NCBI GenBank assembly: GCA_946902875.1
Contig: OX336353.1
Span: forward strand, 17,745,151-17,809,150
Direction: 5' to 3'
DNA: 64,000 nucleotides
DNA from: Nematopogon swammerdamellus
Lineage: Eukaryota > Arthropoda > Insecta > Lepidoptera > Adelidae
The translations under genes and the position numbers were made by a program. A model generated the notes under the pieces. The model searched no databases. It worked only from the letters and a program-made list of their open reading frames with translations, and was not told the origin of the DNA. Shown one piece after another: positions 50,366 through 62,094 of the stretch. Position 1 is the stretch's first letter, and the number at the start of each line of letters is the position of its first letter.

Positions 50366-51545
50366 TTTAATGAAATGAAATATATTTCTAATACAAATTC
50401 TAGGAACTTTTGAAAACGCCCCTTTTGATAGTAATTTAATGTTTTATTTCTTTAGTTATTTATATAACTTTTTTCATATTTTTTTGATTAAATATATATT
50501 TACACTAATCACACTTTGTAATACTCAATTCGTTAGTAGGTACTCAATCATAACGGTGTATAGGTATAGCTGTTAGATAGAGTTTAAGCTTTATTTATTA
50601 GGTTTAATATATAACTCATATCTGGGGGCACGGCAGTGCCCGCGCCAAGTCGAGCAAACACGGCCGTACCATCCTTTTCTCGAAGCAACTCAGGGTACTT
50701 TTGGCCTCCCTGTATCTTTGTTGTGGATAGAGATAAACACCTGAAACTTACAAAGAGTCAAGGTGTTTTTTTTATAGAAATGAAGATGTTAAATATAAGA
50801 GGAGTAACTAAATATTGATTATTATTAAGTAAAAAATATAATTTATGGCAACATTGTTGAATTCGGGCTTCAATGATATGAAAAGACTTGGCTCTGCATG
50901 GGATCTTACAACTTTTTACGGTGGAAAGGTTGCGTGCGAGACTTGGCATCTTTTTATATTATATGTTTTGGTGGGATACCTTCTTTCCTAGCGCTACCAC
51001 CGCACCCCCGACGGTCAACCGGCGCAACCCTACTTTTTATTAGTCATTCAATGTGTTTAAATTTAAGTACTTTGTTAATGAATTATTTTGTTTTATTTCA
51101 GGTAAGAGCTGTTTCATTATCTACCGACATCGACGAGGTACTTTTTATATTCATCACAATTTATGTGGGCTTTTGTTTTACATATATGAAATGATTCCTT
51201 GATAAAAAAAAATTCAAACTGTGCCTTGAATTTAAATTTCGTCCGAGCTTGAAACATAATGCAGAATGATATTTTTTGTCCCAATGGCAGATAATTTGAG
51301 AAAAATTAATAGAACAAGCGAAAGGGTAAAAATCAAAGACATTTGGTACGAAATTAAATGTCGGAAGCAGAAGGTAGGTACGACTCAAAAACAAAATGTC
51401 AATAAAAACAAATCACACGCTGTTCCGCATTGTTTCGGTGTTTTCGCATTCGAGAATTTTCCCTCTTTCGTTGTTGTTTTCCCCTTCGCGTTTGTCAACT
51501 TTATTTGGATGAACTTGACGTAATTTAACGTCATTTGATTGTGTT
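50366..51545. other. No gene recognised; one LINE scrap
   Basis: 50400-50455 repeats the AACTTTTGAAAACGCCCC...TTTTGATAG scrap of the captured ORF. The rest is AT-rich. Confidence 0.4.
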
Positions 51546-51689
51546 GTGTACTCGGGCCTGACTTTAAGTCAGCCTCCCTCTCATCGGCTCCCGGACTCGG
51601 TGGTGAGGGACAAAGGCTGTGTCAGGTCCAATTTTTCTAGTCTGTATTGTGTTTTATTGTATCTTCATCTTCATATTGTACATTCATTT

Positions 51690-52207
51690 CATTTATTTCC
51701 ATTCATTCGTTTGATTTCGTTTCATTTAGTTTCATTTGCTTCATTTCGTTTCATTTGTTTCATTTCTTTTCATTTCGTCTCATTTCGTTTCATTTAGTTT
51801 CATTTGCTTCAATTCGTTTCATTTCGTTTCATTTCTTTTCATTTCGTCTCATTTCGTTTCATTTCGTTTCGTTTCGTTTAATTTCGTTTAATTTAGTTTA
51901 ACTTCGTTTCATTTGCTTCATTTCGTTTCATTTAGTTTCATTTCGTTTTATTTCGTTTCATTTCGTTCCATTTGTTTCATCTCTTTTCATTTTGTTTCAT
52001 TTTGTTTCGTTTCGTTTCATTTGTTTCATTTCGTTTCATTTGTTTCATTTCGTTTCGTTTGCTTCAATTCGTTTCATTTGTTTCATCTCTTTTCATTTCG
52101 TTTCATTTCGTTTCGTTTCATTTGTTTCATTTCGTTTCATTTGCTTCATTTCGTTTCATTTGTTTCATTTCGTTTCGTTTTGTTTCATTTTGTTTCGTTT
52201 CGTTTCG
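51690..52207. repeat. TTTCGTTTCA/ATTTG satellite, copy 1
   Basis: Ten-base T-rich units (TTTCGTTTCA, TTTGTTTCAT, TTTAGTTTCA). Open frames of Phe/Ser/His across it are artefacts. Confidence 0.95.
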
Positions 52208-52337
52208 TGACGCTATGTTGACGAACACCTACACACAAACATGTCTCTGAAGTTCGATGGTGCTTTTTTAATTTTTTTTTTATTTCTTCCGAACTGGGTG
52301 GCTCTGCCCGAGGTCGCAACCTCAGGCGCAGCCAATT

Positions 52338-52529
52338 TCACCCCCGAGGAGGTGCCAGTCCGGCTTGGAGGTGGACTAATGTTGCTGGGGAAAGGCTATT
52401 AACCCGCGATTTGAAGATCCGTGGATTGTAGGAGTGGGGGAAGATATTCCCTGGGAGCCCGTTCCACACCTTTGCAGTGCGGCACAAGAACGATTCAGAG
52501 AATTGTGCAGTTCGAAGAACTCTTCGTGT
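52338..52529 (-). pseudogene. Jockey-like LINE RT C-terminus, duplicated copy
   Basis: Minus strand: RVLRTAQFSESFLCRTAKVW, NGLPGNIFPHSYNPRIFKSR, VNSLSPATLVHLQAGLAPP and TGA; then a 3' UTR ending at the T run near 52264-52283, its poly(A). Confidence 0.75.
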
Positions 52530-52679
52530 ACTTCGTGTACTCGGGCCTGACTTTAAGTCAGCCTCCCTCTCATCGGCTCCCGGACTCGGTGGTGAGGGAC
52601 AAAGGCTGTGTCAGGTCCAATTTTTCTAGTCTGTATTGTGTTTTATTGTATCTTCATCTTCATATTGTACATTCATTTC

Positions 52680-53178
52680 ATTTATTTCCATTCATTCGTT
52701 TGATTTCGTTTCATTTAGTTTCATTTGCTTCATTTCGTTTCATTTGTTTCATTTCTTTTCATTTCGTCTCATTTCGTTTCATTTAGTTTCATTTGCTTCA
52801 ATTCGTTTCATTTCGTTTCATTTCGTTTCATTTCGTCTCATTTCGTTTCATTTCGTTTCGTTTCGTTTAATTTCGTTTAATTTAGTTTAACTTCGTTTCA
52901 TTTGCTTCATTTCGTTTCATTTAGTTTCATTTCGTTTTATTTCGTTTCATTTCGTTCCATTTGTTTCATCTCTTTTCATTTTGTTTCATTTTGTTTCGTT
53001 TCGTTTCATTTGTTTCATTTCGTTTCATTTGTTTCATTTCGTTTCGTTTGCTTCAATTCGTTTCATTTGTTTCATCTCTTTTCATTTCGTTTCATTTCGT
53101 TTCGTTTCATTTGTTTCATTTCGTTTCATTTGTTTCATTTCGTTTCGTTTTGTTTCATTTTGTTTCCTTTCGTTTCGT
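52680..53178. repeat. TTTCGTTTCA/ATTTG satellite, copy 2
   Basis: Near-identical to copy 1 with a deletion of about 30 bases. Confidence 0.95.
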
Positions 53179-53307
53179 GACGCTATGTTGACGAACACCT
53201 ACACACAAACATGTCTCTGAAGTTCGATGGTGCTTTTTTAATTTTTTTTTTATTTCTTCCGAACTGGGTGGCTCTGCCCGAGGTCGCAACCTCAGGCGCA
53301 GCCAATT

Positions 53308-53560
53308 TCACCCCCGAGGAGGTGCCAGTCCGGCTTGGAGGTGGACTAATGTTGCTGGGGAAAGGCTATTAACCCGCGATTTGAAGATCCGTGGATTGTA
53401 GGAGTGGGGGAAGATATTCCCTGGGAGCCCGTTCCACACCTTTGCAGTGCGGCACAAGAACGATTCAGAGAATTGTGCAGTTCGAAGAACTCTTCTGTCG
53501 ACTACAAAGGGGTGTTCCGCGAGAGTATGGCGGGTTTGGCGAAGGCGAACAGGAGGAGGA
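53308..53560 (-). pseudogene. Jockey-like LINE RT C-terminus
   Basis: As 52338-52529, extended upstream by AEHPFVVDR. Poly(A) of the minus strand at 53234-53253. Confidence 0.75.
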
Positions 53561-53599
53561 GGGTCATTCGTTAGTCGATAGCACCGGGCTGGATCGAAC

Positions 53600-54489
53600 T
53601 TTCGATGGGTGTCCGACTAAACTATAGTAAAATTTTACTAAGATGAACTAAGTTTGGCGCATCTAACTAAAGTTTAGTAATCATTTTGTTGTTTATATTT
53701 ATAATTAAAGTTTAGTAATCATCATCACAAAAATTATCTCAGTGTAAAAAAAATAAGTTTGTCATGAATTGCTGCATCTGTCATAAATTTTTCAATATGA
53801 AGTCTTTGGATACATTTTCGTAAAGTGGACTAAGTGCACATTGAAAACAATTTCCAGCGAAGTTTGTAAATTCTTCTTCGCTGTGATAATCGAACTGGCG
53901 GAATATTACAATGTAAATATGAGAAACAAACGGAAGCAATAAAAAATAAACAAAACAATAATAATAACAATTGGGTGAGCTGGAAGAGATTGCCATGGGG
54001 CAATAACCTCACCCATTGGATGAAAGGAAAGAAAAAATAAAGTATGTACTTACCTTTAAATGTCATAATATAGCTATATTTTTTATTTTTCTTCAAAATT
54101 TGTTATTTATTTGTTATTGTTTTTAGTTATTATCTAGTTTTATTTTTACTATGTGTTTTGTTTTATTGTTTAATATCTTTTCTTTTTCATCCAACGGTTA
54201 TATTATTAGTTATTTATTACTTACGAGTAATTATAACAATGATCCGACTAATGATATTTATTATTGTGTAAGCTTGATTTAACTCTTAATCTTCTATGTC
54301 GCGTCGGTAGTAAAACTGGCCGGAGGCGCCCACTGCATAATATATTACGTAAATGTAATTCGCGAAGATAATATCACGTACGTTTCGTGTTCGCAGTGGG
54401 AGCCGGTGGGGGGATGGGAGGGACGACTCGAGCGCCACGGAGTAACACGCGACATTTGGACGACTAAATCTACACGACTACCATTTTTA
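53600..54489. other. No gene recognised
   Basis: CTAAACTATAGTAAAATTTTACTAAG near 53618 is a small palindromic stretch; GAGCTGGAAGAGATTGCC ... GGCAATAACC at about 53975-54012 resembles a LINE 3' UTR. Confidence 0.35.
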
Positions 54490-54536
54490 GGGTTCCGTAT
54501 CCGGTACGGGACCCTATTACTAAGCCCACGCCGTCT

Positions 54537-54567
<31 letters not shown>

Positions 54568-54888
54568 CGAAGGCTGTATCTCTTGAACCGTAATAGGTAG
54601 ACCGTTGAAATTTTCACAGAATATGTGTTATTATGGCCGATATAACAACAAATAATAAAAAAAATAAGAAGAAGTAAAAAATTCACGGGGAAAAATAGAA
54701 AAAAACCAAAAAAGTGTATGCGCGCGCGTCATCTACCGAATAGAGCGTGAAGCATTTTAACTAATCATGACATTTAACTAATATGAAGCATTTCATAACA
54801 CGCCATAGATGGCGTGAGTGTCGCTAAACAAGACATGGCGATAAGGAACTTTCGGTGCACGAGTTCGACTCGCACTTGGCCGGTTTCT
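54490..54888 (-). mobile_element. Family A repeat, long subfamily
   Basis: Plus strand: GGTTCCGTATCCGGTACGGG, GTCTGTCC array, CTTGAACCGTAATAGG, then CCATAGATGGCGTGAGTG and GACTCGCACTTGGCCGGTT. It shares its ATAGATGGCGTG part with 63566-63811. Confidence 0.75.
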
Positions 54889-55100
54889 TTAGAGTATTCC
54901 GTATCCGTACGGAAAGAAGCCTACGCCGTTTGTCTGTCTTTCTGTCTGTCACACTCCTGTATCTTTTGAACCGTAACATGTGGCCGGTTAACATTTTCAC
55001 AGAATATGTGTTATTAAGGCGAATATCATAAGAAATAATAAAAAGAAGTAAAAAATAAAGATAGGTCCCCATACAAGAAACATGGTTTTCTTTTTCAGCG
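54889..55100 (-). mobile_element. Family A repeat, second copy in tandem
   Basis: TATTCCGTATCCGTACGG, GTCTGTCTTTC array, TTTTGAACCGTAAC, to CCCCATACAAGAAACATGG. Confidence 0.7.
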
Positions 55101-55404
55101 CCACCTAACGAACAGCCGCCACCGATCCGCACCGCGCGCCGCGCCGGTTGGAATAAATAAGTGTAATATATACCTACTCCTCAGTTTTGTTAACTCCACG
55201 ACAGGGCAGACTTCCCTCCCGCGAGTCACGTCGCCGTATATCTGTACTTCCCGGACTGCGAACAAGTTTCCACTTCCGCATCTTGTTACGTACCTACACT
55301 TACTATCCTTTACAGCATATACAATACATATACGTACAATACAGAAAATATTTAAATCTATAGATAGAGCAAAGCGCTCAGGAGTTTGTCACCGATTAGA
55401 ATAT
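55101..55404. other. No gene seen
   Basis: CACCGCGCGCCGCGCCGG near 55130; otherwise unassigned. Confidence 0.4.
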
Positions 55405-55860
55405 TTTTTTTATGTAAACCAACATGTGTGGCTGTGCCGAGAGACCTATGGTGCAGTTGATAGAGCCAAAATAACCTCTCCTCGCGAAACCACGCTCAGT
55501 TAGGTGCCATGCCAGCAGATTTGCGGACTGTTGCTAGGCTTTCTAGCCTGTTAATACGACGTTTGAAGACACTCAGGTTAAATGATTCGGGAAATACACT
55601 CGCCGGAAGACAGTTCCATTCCCTAGCGGTGCGACCAAGAAACGATTTAGAGAACCGATGGGTTCTCAAAAGCCCAATGTCAACAACAAAAGGGTGCCGA
55701 GTCTCTCTGCGACGAGTCACGCGGAGATAGGACGTGTGGCAGGGAATAAGGGATGCTAGTTCCACAGAGCAGCGTCCGTGATAGTATCTGTAAAACAGAC
55801 TAAGCGGACCCACAGGTATAAAGGTGTGCGTGACTTGATGTACAGTAGTCATCCATCAAG
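55405..55860 (-). mobile_element. Jockey-like LINE, 5'-truncated 3' end with poly(A)
   Basis: RT C-terminal frame plus a 3' UTR of about 85 bases ending in the T run (plus strand) at 55406-55414. Confidence 0.75.
55496..55852 (-). pseudogene. Jockey-like LINE RT C-terminus
   Basis: 118-codon frame: [71 protein letters not shown]. It is the best preserved copy of this LINE end in the window; the catalytic domain is absent. Confidence 0.8.
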
Positions 55861-56109
55861 AATCCATCAAAAGCTGCCTCATGTTAACAAAACGCTAACA
55901 CTGCTCTGCGCTCGCGCATCGACGCGTTCGGTTTCGTTCCGTGAAACGACCTCTCAACACGCGTGTGGCGCTGCAACTGATGCGAAGTAGCTGCATGCGG
56001 CCCTTTAATTGGTGACATTGTCTGTAGTGTGCCATGTTAGACTATGCCCCATCTATAGATTTAAATCTTTGCAATACAACTACAAAGCCGAAAGAAGAGA
56101 ATTTTTTTA
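55861..56109. other. No gene seen
   Basis: Unassigned. Confidence 0.35.
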
Positions 56110-56330
56110 TTTTATATTTTACATTACATTCCCACATTCAAGTCTTTTACTACTGCCTAGGTACTTATATCTCACAACATACGACTCTCAAACATTCAAA
56201 CGTTGACTGGGAGAAATCCCTGAAAGGGATAAGTTCGTCTTTGCACCTCTGATGTAAATTACTTGTCGTTTGTTACTGTAAAATGTTTTGGAGGAATAAA
56301 GTATTTCTATTATTCTATCTATCTAAAAAA
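56110..56330 (+). mobile_element. LINE 3' UTR fragment with (ATCT)n tail
   Basis: Same end as 24895-25085: CTCACAACATACGACTCTC, CTGGGAGAAATCCCTG, GGAGGAATAAAGTATTTC. Confidence 0.6.
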
Positions 56331-56462
56331 AATAACGTCCTGACCAGGAATGTAGCTATTCACTGGATATATTTGTCAACCTGGCAACGTTAACGAAGGC
56401 AACAAACAACCTTATTTAAATGTACATCGCTATATGAGTGTTTTTAACACTGTGTGTTCTCT

Positions 56463-56524
56463 GCAGCGTACCACTGCATCTCTCCCCTTCGCATGTCGTA
56501 AAAGTCGACTAAGGGATAAGGAAA
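56463..56524 (-). mobile_element. Family D fragment
   Basis: CGTACCACTGCATCTCTCCC and GTCGACTAAGGGATAAGG; the following SINE starts within it. Confidence 0.55.
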
Positions 56525-56527
56525 TTC

Positions 56528-56900
56528 GTCAGGCTCGGTAGCTCAGTGGTGCGGTCAGTCGACTGTTGTTAAGCAACGCTGGGCCGGCCAGCTGTACTTG
56601 GATGGGTGACCGTTGGAGGCTGACCGTGGTTCGGATTCCACGTAAAACTGTAGGTCCCTTCCCTTCTAACCTTACTAGGTGGTAGGGTTCAACCCGCCCG
56701 GGTTGGTACCACCGCACTGAATGAAACGTCGGTCGAAACGGCTATGTAAGTAAATAGTTTGTATTTTCCGTCCAGTTCAGCGTAGCCGGCACGATCGAAG
56801 GGAAGCACTGACATGGCATCTAGTTCACCCGGTGTTATGGGCTGACATCACGGATGTTGTAGGTGATGTAGCCAACCGTGTCAGTTTCCATAAAAAAAAA
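56528..56900 (+). mobile_element. 5S-type SINE, full length
   Basis: TCGGTAGCTCAGTGGTGCGG head, TTAAGCAACGCTGGG, ACTTGGATGGGTGACC (then a short deletion before GTTGGAGGCTGACC), central domain, CACCCGGTGTTATGGGC and a short A tail. Confidence 0.85.
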
Positions 56901-57219
56901 TGTTTTGTGAGTATTTAATTGACGGAATTCTTCCTTATCTTTTATCTGTTTTTATTATTTTAGTATTAGTAAGCGAGTTTTTATAACTTAATTTTAGTAA
57001 GTAAATTAAACGGTTCTGGTTTAATTTAAGTAATTAGTTATTTAAAATCATTATGTTTTTTAACTGTTCATTTATCAGTTTTGATTTGTTTAAAATATGT
57101 AAGTATTTTTCTACCTTTATTTTCACATTTTTATCTTACAATATTTATATTAATTTTTTATACATAATAAAAAAATATTAAAAATATACAAAATTAATAT
57201 AAACAGTAAAAAACAAAAA
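56901..57219. other. AT-rich, no gene
   Basis: About 80 percent A+T, no repeat recognised. Confidence 0.45.
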
Positions 57220-57480
57220 CGGCATACCGCCGGCGGCGGGAGAAAACCCTCCAAGCACGCCGGCGGGTGCAGGCCGTGGCTACGGAGCTCTCCGAGACGA
57301 CGCGAGGCAAGCTACGAGCGATAGGTGGTGGTACTAGACACGTAGGCCACCACCACCCCCATCTCGGAGAGCTCCGTATCCGCCGGACTGCACGGCGACG
57401 TCGTCGCGCAGCTCTTTGAAGTCTTAATCTTCGCGCGCGCGTCGCCTCGTGGTCGCACGCACCACCGGTAGCGGGGGCAC
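57220..57480. other. GC-rich island with hairpin
   Basis: CGGCGGCGGG and CGTCGTCGCG motifs; GGCTACGGAGCTCTCCGAG and, about 80 bases on, its complement, with an inner GTGGTGG / CCACCACC pair. Possibly a scrap of a GC-rich gag-like ORF; no frame I can defend. Confidence 0.45.
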
Positions 57481-58690
57481 TTTTTATTACAATATCGTAT
57501 ACTTAGTTTTATCTGTAGTGACCTATTAGCGGTGTATGTGTGACCCGTTGTGTTATTGAAAACTGTGTATTGATCACACCAGTTGGTTCATGGACAAAAT
57601 ATACTGGACCGATCATAAATAGGCGAGCGGGAGTAACCACGCACGGGCGCCAGGCACACTGACTGCCTGAGCGCGTTCGAAATGCATCTCGCTCACTCAA
57701 GAAAGCACTCGATCGCCTTATCTCTTTCTCCTCTTTAAGTGTGTGTAGGTGAATTCGTAGACGAGGAAAGAAATACTGTGCGACTGCGTGATCGACAGAG
57801 ATGGAAAAACATTGCATACGCAACGTTCCCCGCTCCCTCGCCGTCTTCTTACCCCTTTCGCGGCGACCCCGGTTCGCATTGTTGACGACGTTAATGATGA
57901 GTCCAGTATATTTTGTCCCTGAGTTGGTTTTACTCTATATAAATGAATAAAAATAATTTATAAATTGCCCACTTCTAAGGTGTCAATTACTGTTCGCAAT
58001 AAAAATGATGTAAAATGTATACATGCCTTTTCTGGATACAAAATTTCCTTGTCTACGCCTTAATGCCAGGCACCTGGATAATTTGGCTGTGAGTTAAGGG
58101 GTTGGTGGCTACGGCAGAGTTTGCGTGGCGCACGCTATGAATTCTGGACACCGTGTATGCTATAGTGACGCGACTTACTAGTCTCGCCTTTTCCCGTGAC
58201 TAAGCTCGCGTTATAGTTTGACTTGAGCAATATTGGGACACCCGTAATGATCTTCTGGTGAATGTGTTCCCTTCTATCCATACCCTGGGGATATTTTTTT
58301 ACGCTCTCGTCAAAGGGACCACTCTGGGACTCTCTTATAGGATCACCCTGGTGTCTGTCTGTCTGTCGGTCACACGCAGATATCTCCGGATCTACTGAAC
58401 AGATCTTGACGAAACTTACGCCAATATAAGCAGAATTTCGCGAATCCCGCAGACAGGTCATAAATTTATCTAATCATTTGGTGAAAAGTACAGGGTTCCC
58501 CAAAATTTTAAACAAACAAATTTATGTTTTTTTATGTAAATCGTTAGTCCATATGTATTCTTGAGGCAATTACAATAAGGCAGTTTAGAGCGACTTTCAT
58601 TCAGTGCGGTTGTACCAATCCGGATAGGATATGTCTTATGTCTAAATATTTGCATAGTAAGGTAAGGGGAGAGAGCTAACAGTCTCCCTC
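57481..58690. other. No gene recognised
   Basis: 104-codon minus frame 57509-57823 without domain. 58290-58460 contains a GTCTGTCTGTCGGTC array with TCTACTGAACAGATC, common to lepidopteran repeats. Confidence 0.35.
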
Positions 58691-58699
58691 CATCCAAAG

Positions 58700-58745
58700 T
58701 CTGACGGCGGCGGCGGCGCCGCCCGCGCGCCGCCGGCGCCCTCGT
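58700..58745. repeat. (GGC)n / GC-rich tract
   Basis: GACGGCGGCGGCGGCGCC and GCGCGCCGCCGGCGCC. Confidence 0.85.
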
Positions 58746-59116
58746 TGAAAATATAATTAGATGAGAGCAAAGCAGCGGTTACGGTACCCACGGCACGTGA
58801 GCATGGTTCACTTGATCGGTTTGTTTTTTACTTGGCCTGTCCACATATACGCTGTCCATATAGTTTTTACAATCATATAAAGTAAAGTATCTATAAAATA
58901 TCATTGATATCGGTGCTGTAAGATAGCATATTTATTGAATAAATACTACGGTAAAAAGGCGGGGCCATATAGAAATTTCTTCTAATCAACCTTTAGATGT
59001 TTAAAAAAGTTATGGACACATATACGGACAGAAAACTATTCAAAGAACCTTGTATGGACGTTTAAAAATCACATGAGAAATAAAATTACAAGACAATTTT
59101 CCTTTGCGTATGTATT
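58746..59116. other. No gene seen
   Basis: Unassigned AT-rich stretch. Confidence 0.4.
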
Positions 59117-59364
59117 ACAAGCTGTGCCCGCGGCTCCGCCGCTCTCATATTTCACTTCACTGCTAACCTCATAAGCCATTTAGCGTGATAGTAAGTAGCC
59201 TATAGTTGATGGGAAGAATCAAGCTATCCGTAGAATTTTGTTTTATTAAAATCGGTTCAGTGGTTCTCGAGTTATAAGCGGACAGACAGACATACACTCA
59301 GACACTCAGACACTCAGACAGAAAGCAGACGTTGGATTTTATTATAGATAAGGATAAGGATTAG
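59117..59364 (-). mobile_element. Family C repeat, copy 2
   Basis: ACAAGCTGTGCCCGCGGC to GTTGGATTTTATTATAG. Confidence 0.7.
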
Positions 59365-59518
59365 TTCGCAAATTAGTATTGCTTATAGAGCCTACACACG
59401 TCATTCTGAAGTACCTGTCTGAATGTAATACGTACGTACTTGGATACGTCATTATTGTTGAGTACAAGCAAGGATGGCATAAGTACGAATGTATTGAATC
59501 AGTCAGTTTATACTAAGT

Positions 59519-59862
59519 GCACACACACACATGCTACACTCGTGATGGCACTTTGATACACACATGCTACACTCGTGATGGCACTTTGATACACACATGC
59601 TACACTCGTGATGGCACTTGGATACACACATGCCACACTCGTGACGGCACTTTGATACACACATGCTACACTCGTGATGGCTCTTTGATATACACATGCT
59701 ACACTCGTGATGGCACCTAGGCACACACATGCTACACTCGTGATGGCACCTAGACACACACATGCTACACTCGTAATGGCACCTAGGCACACACATGCTA
59801 CACTCGTGATGGCACCTTGATACACACATGCTGCACTCACGATGCCACCTGCTTAGATGCAC
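59519..59862. repeat. 33-bp minisatellite, about 10 copies
   Basis: Unit ATGCTACACTCGTGATGGCA plus CTTTGATACACAC. The period is a multiple of three, so two minus frames stay open and give an 11-residue Cys/His repeat. No start context, promoter or homolog supports a gene. Confidence 0.95.
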
Positions 59863-60720
59863 ACAATATGCTACACTTGGGATGTTAGCCTATAATTTTT
59901 TTTTAAGTCGGTACTAGGTCCCTTGCAGGACTTTACCTTGGTCGTGCCTTCCACAATGAGCTTGATGGAAAACACGAACTATTTTGCTGAATGGTCCATG
60001 ACGAACTGCTCCATGATTCGGATTTCATCTAAAAATGTAGGTATGTCGGGTTGACTGGAGGAAATTGCCTAAGGCAATAAGTCTGCCCTTGCCACACATT
60101 AAGGTCCTGTCAACCCATATTCACCCGTGCTCATCTTTCAAGGCACCGCTTTCGCTGGTTGGAGTAGGATGCAACAAAATGAATCTATAAAAAATTAGGT
60201 TTTTATTTATTTATTCCAAAACTACGGATCAAAACAAATAAGTAAAAGCTACGGATTTAGATACATATTCAACAAATAAAATAATTTTTTTCCAAAGCCT
60301 TGATTTGGTCACGTTGCCTTAAATACGTTTTTATAACTAAATTCAGAGGCATGTTCATGATTTTTTTCTATCGAGCGAAGTCAATCGTGTTTTCAAAAAG
60401 CTATCGATCTGCGCTGATAGATGAATTATTACATATATTAAAGCTGAATCTGTCAGGTTAGTAGTATTGGTGGTAAACTTCTTGAAATTCGAGTCAGACG
60501 CAGCCTCACGTCTCGTCACCTTAAGTGGCAAAAAGTGTAAACCAAATAAATATAATATATCGAGAGGTAGCGATTCACAGTGAAGTAGTCAGAGTAAGAA
60601 GTGGAGGAGTGAGAAAATCGTTTTCAATAGTAAATTTTATACGACCAAAGCGAATCAACTGTTCCTAGCTCCGACCATTGGAGCGAGGCGTAATGGGCTA
60701 ACCACCGTTCTAAGTTCTTC
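59863..60720. other. No gene; LINE 3' UTR-like scrap
   Basis: GTTGACTGGAGGAAATTGCC, AAGGCAATAAGTCTGCCC near 60050-60100 resembles a LINE 3' UTR. Nothing else supported. Confidence 0.4.
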
Positions 60721-60974
60721 CTTCCTTTCCTTACCTATAATAAAATCCAACGTCTGCTTTCTGTCTGAGTGTCTGAGTGTTTGAGTGTCTGAGTATATGT
60801 CTGTCTGTCCACTTATAACTCGAGAACCACTGAACCGATTTTAATAAAACAAAATTCTACGGATAGCTTGATTCTTCCCATCAACTATAGGCTACTTACT
60901 ATCACGCTAAATGGCTTATGAGGTTAGCAGTGAAGTGAAATATGAGAGCGGGCGGAGCCGCGGGCACAGCTTGT
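60721..60974 (+). mobile_element. Family C repeat, copy 3
   Basis: TTACCTATAATAAAATCC to GGGCGGAGCCGCGGGCACAG and CTTGT. Confidence 0.7.
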
Positions 60975-61025
60975 TCTATAACAAAAATATAGCGCCACAA
61001 ATAGAACACTTCATCAAAAACACAC

Positions 61026-61501
61026 ATACCGTGTGGGGTCGGTGCATAAAAATAATAGCACCACTGCATCTCTACCCGTGCACGTCGTAAAGGAGTAAGT
61101 ACAAGGTGCTGTGCTAAAGGGCTACAGGCTAGCCACCTCTCACCTTGGCACGGTCCTTCCACCGAGTCATGCAGCAAATGGATCTTCATGCCTTAATTGC
61201 TGCTTGATAGTTATCTTGTCCTTAATACATTGCTAAAAGTGGTGGTCGGTGTTGTGCTGCCAATTACAGGAGCACTTGCAGCACAACACCGACCACCACG
61301 TTTAGCAATGACAAGATAACTATCAAGCAGCAATTAAGGCACGAAGACCCACCTGCTGCATGACTCGTTGGAAGGACCGTGCCAAGGTGAGAGGTGGCTA
61401 TCCTGTCGCCCTTTTGCACGGCACCTTGTCCTTATCCCTTTATGACGTGGGGGAGAGATGCAATGGGGCTATTATTTTTATGTACCGGCCCCACACGGTA
61501 C
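61026..61501. repeat. 476-bp near-perfect palindrome made of two family D copies
   Basis: Left arm 61026-61260 (TACCGTGTGGGGTCGGTG ... GTGGTCGGTGTTGTGCTGC), loop of about 18 bases, right arm 61278-61501 as its complement (GCAGCACAACACCGACCACC ... CCGGCCCCACACGGTAC). A few mismatches and small indels between arms. Confidence 0.9.
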
Positions 61502-61895
61502 AAAAAAATACCTACACGTTAAAATATAATTTTGCTGGTCAGCACAAAGCTTTAACAAAGCTCGATCGTGTTACAACATCGATAACCAGCTGATTACACC
61601 GAGGGCACACCTGGGATAAGTGGCGGTGGGTCGCAGGGTCGCGGGGTCGAGGGGTCGGGGGTCGCGGGGTCGGGGGGTCGGGGTCCCCACACGCGACGCT
61701 AATTATAAATATTGGTTGTTGGACATAATTCCGATAAAGAGCTTTGTTTCTCGATAATAGGTAATACAAAGTTAGTGTAATGTAATGGCGCGTGTCTACA
61801 ACTTTGGTGATGTAGTCGAGGTCAGTTAGTCGAGACAAAATTGATACTTACAGGCACATATTAAAGTCAAATTGTGACGTGTGGGGTCGGTACTT
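61502..61895. other. No gene; G-rich array inside
   Basis: Holds the GGGTCGC array below. TGTGGGGTCGGTACTTAAAA at 61880 is a family D end. Confidence 0.4.
61627..61687. repeat. GGGTCGCG/GGGGTCG array
   Basis: Seven- to eight-base G-rich units, at least eight G runs of three or more; possible quadruplex. Confidence 0.85.
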
Positions 61896-62094
61896 AAAAA
61901 ACTATTTAAAAAAATATAAAAACCGCCTTTAAAAATTTATGAAATAAAAAAAAAATCGAACCCTAGAGTTGCAGGCTGTCGGTTATTTTTGCTTGCTTTA
62001 GCACCGCCTTCAACTCTAGGGTTCGATTTTTTTTATTTCAAACATTTTTGAAGACGGTTTTTATATTTTTTTAAATAGTTTTTTATTTCACAGT
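61896..62094. mobile_element. Hairpin element, arms about 80 bp
   Basis: AAAAACTATTTAAAAAAATA, AAAACCGCCTTTAAAAATTT and TCGAACCCTAGAGTTG on the left; complement on the right; 30-base loop with GTCGGTTATTTTTGCTTGC. Confidence 0.8.

Larger units (their letters stand above)
51549..53494. repeat. Tandem duplication, 989-base period
   Basis: TACTCGGGCCTGACTTTAAG begins at 51549 and 52538. Each copy holds GCTCCCGGACTCGGTGGTG, a TTTCGTTTCA satellite, ACGAACACCTACACACAAAC, and a minus-strand LINE 3' end. The second copy is shorter by an internal satellite deletion and ends at ACTCTTC, where the LINE sequence continues uninterrupted to 53560. Confidence 0.9.

Noticed and set aside
51647..53220. Long Phe/Ser/His open frames
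   Set aside because: Products of the ten-base TTTCGTTTCA satellite, open in all three frames.
61539..61838. Minus frame with PPTPRPPTPRP
   Set aside because: Translation of the GGGTCGC array.
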